A DNA stretch of 64,000 nt from Larix kaempferi (lineage: Eukaryota > Streptophyta > Pinopsida > Pinales > Pinaceae). The DNA lies in assembly GCA_027924585.1 (NCBI GenBank), contig BSBM01000877.1, positions 1,774,501 to 1,838,500 on the forward strand. Reading direction: 5' to 3'. Below the pieces are notes generated by a model. That model searched no databases. It was not told the DNA's origin and worked only from the letters and a program-made list of their open reading frames with translations. Both the position numbers and the translations under genes were made by a program. Positions within the stretch are counted from its first letter, which is position 1. Every line of letters begins with the position of its first letter. This document shows, in pieces, positions 50,217 to 63,288 of this stretch.

Positions 50217-51819
50217 TCACTTGTTCCTCGAAGTGTCATCAATCTGAAGAACACCAAGCCTCTCTTTGAAGTATTCGAACTTCACTTTGGCTAGTGGTTT
50301 CATCAACACGTCCGCAACCTGCTCATCCGTCGCAACATACAGGGGCTTCACTAATCCTCTCTGTACCATATCCCTGATATAGTGATATTTGATCTCAATG
50401 TGCTTCGACCTGTCGTGGAACACAAGGTTCTCAGACAGCTTCACACAACTCTGGTTGTCAGAAAAGATACCAGTAGCCTCCAACGGGAGATCAAATAGCT
50501 CAGACAGTAGCTTCCGAATCCATACTGCCTCACAACTAGCTGAACAAGATGCAACATACTCTACTTCAACTGTACTCAGTGCTACGCAGGACTGCTTCCT
50601 GCTAAACCAAGAGATCACACCTAATCCCATACTGAAGTAGCACCTCGAAGTTCTCTTCTGCTCAATGGCACTGCCTACCCAATTTGAATCAACATAACCC
50701 TCTAGGTTAAACTTTTGATTCGCATCATAGTTGAGCCCATAATCAACCGTACCCTTCAGGTACCTCAGAATATGCTTTACAGCAACCCGGTGAACACCTC
50801 TGGGATCCGTTAGGAACTGGATCAATGTGTTCACTGCAAAGCAAATATCTGGTCTCATGTTCGTCAGGTACATCAAGGACCCAATCATCTGACGATACAT
50901 CGTGGCATCAACCGGCTCAGATGAAGCATCACACAGAAGCTTCAGGTTCGATGCCATAGGTGTGGCCATGGCCTTGCAGTCCATCATCCCGAACCTCTTC
51001 GGGATCTCTATTGCATACTCCCCTTGTCCAAGGAGGATTCCATCTGCACTCTGCCACACCTCCATACCAAGAAAGTAGTGCATCAGACCCAAGTCCTTCA
51101 TCTCAAACTCAGCAGCAAGCTTCCTCTTCGTGTCAGCAATCAATTTATCCTCAGCTGTTACAAACAGGTCATCCACATACAATAGTAGTATCACTGGATT
51201 TCCTTCCTCAACCTTGAAGTAAAGGTTGGAATCCACTTTACTCTTAGTAAAGCCCAAACTGGATAGGAATTTGGCTATCCTGCCGTACCAGGTCCTGGGT
51301 GCCAGTTTCAAACCATACAGGGCTTTCTTCAGTTTGCACAGATGAGTATCTCTGTCATGTGTCTCAAACCCGAGTAGCTGCTCCACATACACTTCCTCTT
51401 CAACTACACCAATCAAGAAAGATGTCTTGACATCCATCTGGTGTACCTTGCATCTCATCACTTGCAGCCAGAGCAAGTACTGATCTAATGGAAGTGTATC
51501 TGGCCACAGGAGCAAAAGTCTCTTCATAATCAATCCCTTCTTTCTGGGAGAAGCCACAAGCTACCAATCTCGCTTTGTAATTCTCTATGCTACCAACTGC
51601 AACATGCTTGATCTTATAGATCCACTTGGAAGTCACAACAAACTTCCCATCTGGTCTTGGGACCACATCCCAAACATCTTTCATCACGATCGAAGGATCA
51701 TGGTATTCTTCCATTACTTCATCCCCGATCCTGGGAACTTCAATATCATCAATAGATAGCTTTGTTGCTGGAACAAATGTTGTAGTCCTTCTTTTGTAAG
51801 TGATGGTATATGATCTTTC
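50217..51819 (-). pseudogene. copia RT/RNase H remnant, copy 3
   Basis: Same frame shift and motifs as copies 1 and 2. Ser in SRCYFSM is shared with copy 2; one Lys-to-Arg codon change next to the shift (near 51454) is private. Confidence 0.93.
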
Positions 51820-52193
51820 CTACAAGGCAAGTTAAATTGCATGATTAGAAACATCTCATAGTTTTCAGAATAAATTCTTACACATAAAGAAATATGTCAT
51901 ACAGTCATGCAATTATTTTATCCAATGCTTCAATACAACATTTATTCATATCTCGTAACTTTCTAGATGCCTTCCAATCTCTACCAGAACATTGTTAAGA
52001 GTGTGCACAACTCCCAACATGTCAGCAATACAACATTTATTCATATCCCGTAACTTTCTTGTGTCATTACTCCTTAACTCAAAAAACACATTGTTAGTGT
52101 TTTGTCCATAACTCTTCTGTTTCTCAACCATTTTGAAAAAAATTCTATGGTGCACTAAAGGACATCGACCTCTACATGCTATAAAAAAATGGT

Positions 52194-52237
52194 GGTGCAC
52201 TAAAACATCCTCTACATGCTATTTTTTTTTTTTTTTT
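52194..52237. other. Templated replacement block specific to copy 3
   Basis: Where copies 1 and 2 have 46 bp starting tttcaaaaaggttgcattaa, copy 3 has a second, slightly altered rendering of the sequence just to its left (ggtgcactaaa...ctctacatgctat, first instance 52149-52180) followed by a run of T. This is the pattern left by template switching or slippage. Confidence 0.85.
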
Positions 52238-53247
52238 GGCATACTGTTTTCGAGGTTCTATCAATTAGATAATTAAAGAAAAAATTAATTTTTTTTTTTT
52301 TTTTTTGCGGGGGGCAATAGCGATGTACTAGTAATACGTGTTCTCTATATTCATACCAGTTTTCGCAAGTTGATTCCATCGTTTATGCACTCAAAGGCTA
52401 CACCCACAAAAACATATACCTTATAATTCTCCAAAAACTAAAAAGTTCTTGTTACAAATAATCAAACTTAGGATAGTTAAGAATATTTTCAATAGAAAAA
52501 AATTATATATTCGGAAACGTCATTTAATTACCTACGTTTCATTTTTTTTACTCATCGCAATATTCATTGTGTATATGTTTCAAAAAATCCATGTAAGTTG
52601 ATGGATGTGTGCTTTTTCAATTTTCTATTGCATCTAACATGTCAAAAGAGACCCTCATTAGCTTGCACACACCCTACCCAAATCTACAATTCCTTTATTG
52701 ATGAGAAGTAACTCAAAATACAATTGGTACTCATAATGTCAGATAATGACCCATTTCATCACTTTCATTATTAACTATAATAGTTTTCAACTTTCCCAGA
52801 GATCTACGAGTTCCCATTTGTCTACAATAAAGATACAAAGGAATTATAGAAAAAAGAATATGAACAAATTCAATTCAACAACATTGCAAACCATTTTATC
52901 ATGACATTCTAAAATGACATTACCCCATTAATATCTCAAAATTAAAAGACAATCATGGCCAATTTAAAATTTGATTGATAATCATTGGTTTACCCTAGGC
53001 CCTAATCTCCAAGAAAAGAACATTTTGTTTGTTTCCTATTTACCTTAGGAACAATCTTTAGGTTGAGAACATTTTTTTTGTTTCCTAGTTACCCATGGAA
53101 AAATCCCCTCGGAATAAGAAGGACCCAACTTTTAAAGGAAACTTGGACCTCCAACTATTTATATGTTGTATGGAAGAGAATAACACCAAAGTAGCCACAA
53201 ATTTCATATGATTTCATGGACTCAAAAAAAGAAATCACTTTTTACTA

Positions 53248-53399
53248 ATGGTGATACATTTTTGACCAATTCCTTTATTCAATGAGTGAAGGAGTGACTA
53301 AATGATGGATGACTGAGTGGTTCATGGTGATACATTTTTGACCAATTCCTTTATTCAATGAGTGAAGGAGTGACTAAATGATGGATGACTAAGTGGTTC
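53248..53399. repeat. 76 bp tandem duplication, copy 3
   Basis: Two 76 bp units as in the other copies. Confidence 0.95.
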
Positions 53400-55451
53400 A
53401 TGGGTTGTCGGGTGGTCGAAATTTTTTGTCATCCTCTGTGAATTTAATTAAAAAAAAGGGAGAAATCATGATGCCATAAGATGTTAGGGTATGGGAAATA
53501 TACAAAATATATCACCTCTTCTTAAGATATTTGAAACCGTTATCATGTCCATGTGGCTAAAACATAAGGTATATATATTTGATGGTGGAGAAACAAAATA
53601 CACAATACAAAATAGAGTACATTTCCTCTTTCCTTCATATTGGAATAAACTCCATGCTAGTTTAGTGACAACTTCAGCAGTAAAAAAAACATAGATATAA
53701 ATTTCAATTCCCTTCCATATTACCTCCTCTGATGTGAGAAGTCTCTAAAATTATTTACCTTTATGGTTCACTAGCTTCATCAAGAGTTCAAACATGATTA
53801 TGTATGTGTATACCACTCTATTATTGAAAATAACTTAAAACAAGCCAAAACACATACACACACACACACATACAGAGAGAGGGGAGGGGTCGATTTAGTC
53901 TATCCCGAGTGGTTGTCGAATGGAGTGGTATTCTCCTCGGCAAGGTTTTGTTCCCCTAAGTGACAGGTTGAACTCATTATGAGAATAGTGCTGTAATGGA
54001 TTTGAGGATTTCGTTGACTGGCCATGTGCTCTGAAGAATCTAAGGTTTACCCTATGACATGGAAATTAGTTTTAGGGTTTAAGGTTTACTTTCAAACTTT
54101 AAACTCAATCTAAGGGTTTACCTCAACCTGGTCAACCAAACTCACCCATGTCTAGGTGATGTATAGGGGATACTCTACCTTTTCCTAAATGGGCAAGTCT
54201 GTGACCTTTGTGAGTTGGAGAGATTTTTGGGGTCCTTGATGATCAATTGATGCACCTCCATTTCTTCATCCCATCAAGTGGGTTGTGATTCAAATTCTTT
54301 TTGTTTTCCATACTTTTGAGACTTTATTGCATTGGGTATAAATGTGTGATGTTTCATAGCATTCCCTGCGCCTTAAAGTGACTTGTTCATAGTTCATGTT
54401 TTGGGTCCAAGTATAGTCCTTAGCATCAAAATTGATGTCTTTTAGAAAGTCCTTTTTGAATTCCATGTCTACACATATGGGTGCATATGTGGTGATACGT
54501 TAGTGTTCCTTCTCCTCACTTCTGAAATGAAATTTTCCTAAAGCATTTTGAATATCACATAATGAATAATATCCCCATAAATGATTAGGGATCTTAGACA
54601 ATATTACCAAGACATGCTCGAGGGAGGAAGAGGGATGGAACGTTGGAGTCTAAGGTTCCATGGAAAGACCAAATCTTCTCGAAAACCACAAACTAAAGTT
54701 CAAGATTTGATCTTTATCATTGGATTCATTAAATTTTATTATGAAGAATACCTTAGAACAAGGGTAAATATATGATTCTTCCTTGATTTCTAGCTTCCAA
54801 GTGCAAGAGATCCAATGTTGAATATATGCAAGCTTTAACCAAAGGCCCTTGAATGTGTAAATCAGTCAATTTTCTTTGTATAATGTTGACTTCTTTGTTG
54901 CATCCCTTGTTATAGTGATAGCAAGTGGCAAAGCTTCATTAAAACCATGTGCATCTTAGAAGGAATATGTTTAAACGTTCTCCTTGAATGAGAGATTATA
55001 AGTTCCTTCTCTTTCGTCAAAGGAAACAACTTGGGGTGATCTAGGAGCTAGAATCATGTCTAGAGAGTTATTGAGTTAGAAGATTAAACCCACAAGAAGC
55101 AAGGATCCAACGCAACTAAATGGGAACCCTAAAACAACAACAAAAGAGGGAGGGGGAGCTTAGTGGAGGCTAGCAAGTAAGGAAAACCCTAACCATTGTG
55201 CACCAAGAAATCAAGAACAACGTTCATATTATGTCCAGGCACATCGGTTAGATATATATATATAATTTAAATTTATATAAATGAAATCTTTTCCATATTT
55301 TTACTCTAGAATGTAAAGTTTCATTCATATATATATGTGTGTGTGTGTGTGTCTTAACTAAATATATGTAATGCCTATAAATAAAATTCTTGCTTGGAAC
55401 TTAATATTTTGATAAATCCAATAATAAAAGTGAAAATGATCAACATTTGCG

Positions 55452-55777
55452 TTTTGTTTTATGTTGGAAATGTGTAAAAAATGTTAGATTTACATATATT
55501 AGCTATGAAAATTGCATAATTTGGGTGTCATGGGGTATTTGAGGGTGCTAAATCTATTTATCGATTCAAAAACACAATTTGAACACTTCGAAATTTGGAA
55601 AAATCCAAATTTGGAAGTGTTCAGATTGTGTTTCTCCAAATTTCGAAGTGTTCAAATTCGATAAATAGATTTAGCACCCTCAAATACCCCATAGCACCCA
55701 AATTATACAATTTCCATTTGTAATATATGTTATTCTAAGAGTTTTTACATATTTCCAATCCAACTCTGAACAAAATA
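55452..55777. repeat. Nested foldback element, copy 3
   Basis: Same inverted repeats as at 10232-10557. The GT microsatellite left of it has 8 repeats here against 9 in copies 1 and 2. Confidence 0.85.
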
Positions 55778-56044
55778 GTTAAGCTACACATAATAATACA
55801 CATTTTCGAGTAAAATAAGAGCTCTTGGAAATGGTTAATTTGTTGCAATCAATAGTCAGATTTGACGTCAAAGACAAAGACATGAATTGGAGAGAGCAAT
55901 TTTTAACATTACAACAATTTTATTGATATAATTTTTATCAATAGCACCTGGTAATTGTCAATGAAAGGATTCCATTAACGCAGTTGTCATGAATCCATAG
56001 AGGCCTCCCACTGTACAAAGCCCTGCAATGATCTCCTTCGCCAT

Positions 56045-56051
56045 TATATAA
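56045..56051 (+). promoter_or_regulatory. TATA box of GLOX copy 3
   Basis: TATATAA, same context and spacing as in copies 1 and 2. Confidence 0.65.
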
Positions 56052-56249
56052 GACCATCGTCCTCCTTTTCTCATTCCTCGGAGTGCATAGAGATTCATTC
56101 TTGCCTAAGACCAAATCTCTTTTTTTGGTTAAGCATTCATTAAAAATAATTCTCTCGTTCTCTATATTCGGAATCGTTGGCTACTTACTTTATACTTTAA
56201 AGTTCAAGCCTCTTGTGAGCGTGAAGGAGTTTTAGTGGTAATCCATAAA

Positions 56250-57878
56250 ATGCAGAGATCTTATGCAATATTGTTAGTCCTGATCGTTACATGCGTAAGC
56301 GAGATCGCCACGGTTGGAGGGCAGCAGCTGCCGAATGAGGCGCGGAGCGGGCGATGGGAGCTTCTAAAGCAAAACGCAGGGCTTTCTGCAATGCACATGA
56401 CGCTCACGCACACTGGTACTGTTATCATGTACGACCAAACCACGAACGGGTGCCCAGAAAAAGACATAGCGAGGCCCACGCCGCAAGGTTGCTGGGGGCA
56501 TTCGGTGGAGTACAATATCGCGAACAATACAGTGAGGCCGCTGCATTTATTGACGAACACCTTCTGTTCGTCGGGCGCGTTTCTCTACAACGGGACGTTA
56601 GTCATAACGGGCGGGTGGCAGGATGGAGAAAAAGTCGTGCGCTACTTCACCCCTTGCGTCGACTCAACCTGCGACTGGATCGAAGCCAAGACGCCGCTGC
56701 TTTCCAAGAGATGGTACGCTTCCAACCAGATCTTGCCCGACGGTCGGGCCATCGTCGTAGGTGGTCGGGCATCGTTTAATTACGAATTTATACCCAGAAA
56801 CCCTTCGGATCCTGAGGCCTTCAAGCTTCCATTCCTGGTGAAGACCAACACGAAGGGCGAAGAGAACAATTTGTATCCCTTTCTGTATTTGGTTCCGGAC
56901 GGCAATCTCTTCATCTTCGCCAACAAGGATTCAATCCTTTTGGACTACAAAAAAAACCAGGTCATCAAAACGTTCCCCACCATGCCGGGTGGCGGCGCCC
57001 GGAACTATCCTTCGTCCGCTTCGTCCGCCATGCTTCCGCTCGAGTCCGCCAATAATTTCCAGAATCTGGAGGTTCTCATCTGCGGAGGAGCCCCCGATGG
57101 AGCTTTCACCGAGGCTGAAAAAGACCACAAATATGTAGAGGCCTTGAAGAGCTGCGGGAGAATGGAGATCACGTCTCAGAATCCACAATGGCAGATGGAA
57201 AACATGACCGGGCCGAGAGTAATGGGTGACATGCTCATTCTCCCCACGGGCAAGATTCTCATCATCAACGGGGCCCAAAATGGCACCGCCGGCTGGGAAA
57301 ATGGGCGGGTGCCTGCATTGTATCCTGTCCTCTACACGCCCACCGAAGCCATTGGCAAGAGGTTCACAACTCTGGCTCCGGCTAAAATCCCGAGAATGTA
57401 TCATTCCACTGCCCTTGTGCTACCCGACGGGCGGGTTTTAGTAGCCGGGAGCAATCCCCATAAGACTTATAATCTGGCCGCCAAGCCATTCCCCACAGAG
57501 CTGAGAGTGGAAGCCTACATTCCTCCATATCTGCATTCCGTCTACGATTACAAGCGACCAGCCATTGCATATATTTCGACGAGGGAGATCAAATACGGGT
57601 CGAAATTCAATGTCGGTTTCTCTGTTTCGAGCTTTTACAGCAAGGACATACATTTTCATGCATATGCCCCTCCTTTCAACACGCACACTATGTCCATGCA
57701 CCAGAGAATGCTCTCGCTTGCAGCCACGGAATTTGTCAAGGCCGAGGGAAACAGCACATATTCAGTTTCCATAGCTGCTCCGCCCAGCCCAGTGGTGGCT
57801 CCTTCAGGCTACTACCTGCTCACCGTTGTCAACCAAGATGTTCCCAGCAAGGCCGAATGGATTCGCTTCACCAACTGA
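56250..57878 (+). CDS. GLOX: Glyoxal/galactose-oxidase-like secreted copper radical oxidase, copy 3
   Basis: Identical in protein sequence to copies 1 and 2 (542 residues), with all copper and radical-cofactor residues and the secretion signal. While the spacers of copy 3 carry private indels and a rearrangement, the gene and its promoter are unchanged. It lacks introns, as do the other two. Confidence 0.93.
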   Translation: MQRSYAILLVLIVTCVSEIATVGGQQLPNEARSGRWELLKQNAGLSAMHMTLTHTGTVIMYDQTTNGCPEKDIARPTPQGCWGHSVEYNIANNTVRPLHLLTNTFCSSGAFLYNGTLVITGGWQDGEKVVRYFTPCVDSTCDWIEAKTPLLSKRWYASNQILPDGRAIVVGGRASFNYEFIPRNPSDPEAFKLPFLVKTNTKGEENNLYPFLYLVPDGNLFIFANKDSILLDYKKNQVIKTFPTMPGGGARNYPSSASSAMLPLESANNFQNLEVLICGGAPDGAFTEAEKDHKYVEALKSCGRMEITSQNPQWQMENMTGPRVMGDMLILPTGKILIINGAQNGTAGWENGRVPALYPVLYTPTEAIGKRFTTLAPAKIPRMYHSTALVLPDGRVLVAGSNPHKTYNLAAKPFPTELRVEAYIPPYLHSVYDYKRPAIAYISTREIKYGSKFNVGFSVSSFYSKDIHFHAYAPPFNTHTMSMHQRMLSLAATEFVKAEGNSTYSVSIAAPPSPVVAPSGYYLLTVVNQDVPSKAEWIRFTN

Positions 57879-59614
57879 AAATATCCGAATATGTCTCTCT
57901 GCTCTTCTATCTATAAGCTACTCTACTGTGCTGCTGAGGTGATCATCAAGCGATGGTGAAACTTAAAAAATTCTAACATTTGTATATTGAGGTGTTTTTA
58001 TGTTACAATTTGGGTTGATTAATTGCATGAAGATGAGATGAGATTTATGAGTTACTTATTAAGTGTTTGGGGTGGATTAATTGCACCAATATGAGACAAA
58101 TGTTATTCGGATTGATTTTATGACAATGGTTAGAAATTCGAAATAAACAACCGATGCATGGATAACTAGTTCTATAATAACAAAGAGGAGTTCTTTTATA
58201 AATAGGCACTTGTGTAACTGGCATGAAGAAAAATTAACTTACGAGTAGTTCTATAATAACAAAGAATAGCTCTTTTAGAACAATTAACTTATAGCTCAAG
58301 TAACCTATCAATGTTCACCGGCCACACAAGTTAAGGCATCTCCTCTTCAAATAGTTTATGTCATTTTTTTTAATTTGTTATGCTATTGGTTACTTATTTA
58401 TACACATACATCTTATACAATCTCCTATTCAAATGTTTTGTATCATCCTTTTTTTCCAGGTCGGAATAAGTACAAAGCATGGAACTACAAATTCATTAAA
58501 CTTTCAATCATATATTCTTTACCTTTAAAAAATAAATTATATCATTAAAACATTCAAATTTATTAAAATAGAGTTGGTCAAATAAAGATAATTAAAATCA
58601 TTATTTCTCATATACAAGAGTGAATAAAAGTTAATAATTATTTCTCATCATGTGAAAAATAATAGATAATTAAAATCATTCTCATATACAAGGGTGAACA
58701 AGACAATGATTAATTTTCATAATGTGTTAATCTGGAAAAATTACAATATATTGATTTGGAGGGATGATTATGAATATTTTCATGATTCGAAATGAATTGA
58801 ATCAAGATAATGGTTGGAAAATTATATAGCTAAGTTTAATTCCACAATTAATGAGGTTTTAGATAAAATATTAAGGACAACATGCATATGTAAAAGTAAA
58901 TGAGACAAAAGAGAGGAAAACCAATATTTAAATAAAAAAGAAAATGAAAATAGGAAAGTCAAAGTTCAATCTGGTAGTCTTCCCATTACTCCAACTCTCA
59001 TATATCTTCTTGTAATTGGACTTTCAAAATGTTTGCCAGAGGGGGATGCAGACACAACCTTGTATTTTAGCCAAAGATTACTGAAAAAGAGAACTACCAT
59101 TAAATGTTGGTTTTCTAATTTGGGTTTTCAAAATAAAATTACTATATTCATTGTGTGATTGATGTTGTGCTGTAAGAATCTCTTATATGTACTTGTAAAA
59201 TTGTTCTTATTAATTTTAATTGATCCTTATATTTTATGGAAGTTACTCTATTTTGATGAGGGTATTTTAAATTGTGGAAAGATTAATCTCTATTGTAGCA
59301 TGTAAATTTGATTAGCGATTTTATTTTCTTTAATAAACAAATAGCACCAAGAGCTATATTTTCCACACCGTTCAGTCATTTCCATGACAGAGTTGTTGCA
59401 ATATGATCTCATTCTAATTTCTATTGTAAACAAATCATTTAATTATTTTTTCCTAAATATCCATGTTGGTGAGACTCTCAAACTTTGAGGCCTATAGTTT
59501 ACATATCAATATACTCCATCCATAATAAACTTTTAAAAAAAGAGATGAAAATATTCTAACATGTTCGCCATCCTTTAGTGCTTGAATATGTCATTTGTCC
59601 ATTTTTGAGCTACC
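57879..59614. other. GLOX 3' flank and spacer, copy 3
   Basis: Counterpart of 12659-14394; nothing further seen. Confidence 0.6.
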
Positions 59615-59686
59615 ACTTTTTAAATTGCATCAACTTCTCTTCTTCTTTGTACTTTTTAAATTGCATCAACTTCTCTTCTTCTTTCC
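59615..59686. repeat. 36 bp minisatellite, 2 units (copy 3)
   Basis: Two exact units, as in copy 2. Confidence 0.97.
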
Positions 59687-62600
59687 CTATAGATGTGATG
59701 AAAAGAGTTGAGTTTAAATTTGTTTCTAACACTTGAATATGGTTAGATATTTCCCTAGCATAGTACATGTTACTTGGATGTGATGTATTGCTAAGTTTGT
59801 ATGTTACTTGGATGTGATGTATGGTTAAGTTTGTATTGTGCTTAATTTCTTCCATTTCTTGAGTTTGATTAATCGAAGTATATAAAATCGACCTAAAATA
59901 ATAATCACCTAGGATTCAAGCTACCACAAACATAATTTAAAACATAAAATATCACCACTAGAAAAAGCAAAACTATCAATATTCAATATGTTCACTATTT
60001 TAGTAAAATATTCATGGGAATGCATTATAAATAACAAGCAATACAAATTATTTTAAAAGAATAAGTGAACAAAATTACATACACTTCTATTTCCACCAAA
60101 TTTCAAATCTAGTTCAAAAATATAAAGATGACAACCAAGTTTAGAATATTTTCCTAATGTATGGTTGGAGAAGTTTTGGCTTGTGTCATGTTCTTGAAAT
60201 TTCTACTATATTGGAATGAGCACAACTTTTGCACATGATGTTATTCTCTCATGGCAATTAATATCATTAAGGAATTGTGTTAGTAAAATGAAGAAACATA
60301 CATAAACTATAAAAATCATCCACCCTTTCTCTTTTTTCAATCAATAGAATTCTTCCTCATGGCTTGATTCCTCTTCAAATTCAAGGCGCCTTCTAACTTA
60401 AAACAAATTATGGTTTCCTTCCATGGACAATGTTTTGAAATGTGCACCACCGTCTTTAAAAATATTAATCAATATTAGGGGAGAATAGGTGTCAGATTTG
60501 CACTGTCTTACTCTATTGGCATTCAATTCTAATCCATGTTATCCCTTATCTGCTTAAATCGTGGAAAGTTAAAATAAACATAGATATTTTACATCTCAAT
60601 ATTGAACATCTACAAGTTAAATCTAGGTTGAAATTATAGTTAGAAAGTGATGTCAAACATTGTGAAAAACAAAGAAAAGAAAAAAACAAAATTGTAAAAC
60701 ATTAACCAAAATTAAGTGTATCCACACGCGAGTCACGTTTTAATTTCTCTCCATTCACAAGATATCCCATCTAGAGTAAAATAAGTTACATAATAACATG
60801 TCAGATGAGTATATGCAAATATGCTTTGCATAGTCATTCGAATTGAGTCCTCTTCTTTAATGAACATTTCTTCAAAAACAAAAAATGATATGTCCATTTC
60901 AAAATGTTCACATACATAACCCTTCTCCCACATACTAGATTGAATGTCAAGAAATAATTTTAAACGTATACAATCAATTAATGTTGGATTACTATTTGGT
61001 AAGCTCATTTTTTAAGTGTGCGTAACCTGGCTTCTGCAATATGTCCATCCAACCATTTTACTCCTGGGAAGAAAATTATCATACTTATAAAACGAAACTT
61101 CTTCCCCCGATGATATGGAATTATTTCCCTCATAGAGTATCTATCCTATTTGAGAATGGAAAAAACATATAAAATACTAGTAATACTCTCCATGAGATGT
61201 CATTATTCAAAATAAAAAATGCACAAACCTACACATGAAAAAATAGAAACCAAACATTGAACATCCATTTACTATGAGGAATTCATATAAAACTAGAAAA
61301 AATATTCAATGATTATAGAATGAAAAGCCCTTACAATTTAGTCCAATGTGAGGAAAAATTTCTTGAATGTAAATTGACTCTTTGATGTATGTATGTGTGC
61401 TCCTACATATGATATTTAAGCGCCCTTCCCACTTGTTCACTCTGTTGGCTAATAGTAAATGATCGTACTACACCTTTCCAATGGGATTTCAAATCATTTA
61501 ATTCTCTTTTTTTCTTGGTGGGTAAACAAAGTTGAGGGACCTTTTAGATGTTATGGTATATTCAAGAAACCCATTCAAGTTCCATAAAATATAATTGATC
61601 CCAAGCAATCCCGACCCTGCCGAACCTAGTCCCAAGCTTGCCACGTTGAAGTCCAAGTAGGATACTTAAACAGAACGCGTACACGTTATATATTACTAAA
61701 ATGCGTAAACGTTATGAGATACTAAACGTGTACGCATTTTTCGAAACATATTTTATGACTGAAACGGGCCACGCCCATCATCTCCTCTACGACCGCGACA
61801 GAGCAGGGGCGGCGATGGAACGAGTAGTGGTGAACGTGTTTTGAGGGAAAGAGCCCAAATCTTCCACCTTGAGCACCAATTTCTTCAACCTCGGGTGTTT
61901 AAATCAAATTCCACACTTCTAATTTCTATATTTTTTTATGCCCTCAAATCAATTGAATCCATAATTTTTTAAATTTGTATGCCATAGAAGTAATTTAGAC
62001 CATAACTTCACACATTTGTATTCCCAAAACAAATTAAAACCCCAATTTAGTCGTAAAATTAAAATCAGTCTCACTAGATGGATATATATACATGAGCATC
62101 CTTATGAATCCAAATCAATATTCACAAATACCCAAATTTTCTCATGTATATAGCAAGGTTGCTTACAACTAAAAAAAAAATCAAGTACAATTCATATCTT
62201 CCCCAAAATACATAAACTAAGATGGTAAATGGCCTATAGAGTCCAAAAAGCATCATGCTACAACAAATAATAACATAACAAAATCATTGCCAATATTGGG
62301 ATTTTATTCATCAATAGCACCATTTACCCCTCCTTTGGACTCTAACCCTTTCCTATACCCGGAATATCGAAGTTAGTCCTCGAAGGACATTAGTCAACAC
62401 CTTCTAGTTTTGATGAGGCTTCCTATTGCAAGTTTTAAGATAGGGTAGAGAAGTTTCCCATGCTTGATAAATGTTTTCACTTGAGTGAAGGGTGCATTTT
62501 GGTTAAGGTCAAGACAGAGGAGTTCAACAATAGGGTGTACCAACATCAAGAATCCTAGGGAGGTTGATGTGTTTGATTGCATGTCAATCCCATACTATCA

Positions 62601-63288
62601 TACATGATAGAATCTAGTGGAAACCTTGCAATCCTAAAAGATTGCAAACTGTTAATTTTGTTGAATTATAAATCCCAAACCACTATAAACAAATATGCAA
62701 ACTCTCTCATGTGTATATAGAAAGAGTGCATACAACTAAAATAAAATCAAGTGAAATCCATATATTCCAAAAATTACATCTAAACAAAGATGCTAAATGG
62801 TCTATAGAGTCCAAAAAACATCACACCACAACAAACAATTACATATATCAAAATCCTTGCCTATATTGGGATTTTGTTCATCAATAGCACCTTGTGCCCC
62901 CTACTCTAGGATCTATCCCTTTCCTCTACCCGGAATCTCGGAGCTGGTCCTCCAAGGGCATTAGTCAACACCCTACAGTTTTGATGAAACTTCACAATCC
63001 AAGCCTAAAAATAAGGTAGAGAAGATTCCCAATCAACATATACTCTTAGGACATTTAAAGTATGTATCTGGAAATTGAAATTAATACACAGATATGACAT
63101 GAATTTAAGATGGAAAAATGTTAAATGTTTAGTCTTTAGTGTATAATTTGTTCAGTTTTAAATTTCAAATTATAAATAGTTCATGTTGTTATTTGTTGTA
63201 CACTAGTTTTACATTTTCCATTACTTAGAGATGTCATTATACCATCTGTATTTTTCTAATGATATTTTTTTTGTATTTATGATTGCAG
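59687..63288. other. AT-rich spacer, copy 3
   Basis: Counterpart of 14503-18105; the 11 bp inverted repeat lies at about 61677-61735 and the diverged direct repeats at about 62141-62463 and 62704-63033. No supported gene. Confidence 0.55.

Larger units (their letters stand above)
47850..51819 (-). mobile_element. Ty1/copia remnant, copy 3
   Basis: Same 5'-truncated element: LTR 47850-48458, 58 bp array 48633-49395, ~90 bp array 49401-49744, hairpin array 49770-50137, and pol from 50217. It has several private substitutions (near 49258, 49431, 49716, 49749, 50340, 50365). Confidence 0.88.
51820..55451. other. AT-rich spacer, copy 3
   Basis: Counterpart of 6598-10231, with a locally rewritten block (52194-52237), a longer poly-T near 52290-52307 and small indels near 53588, 53686, 54007 and 54115. 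The 76 bp tandem duplication is at 53248-53399. No gene seen. Confidence 0.6.
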
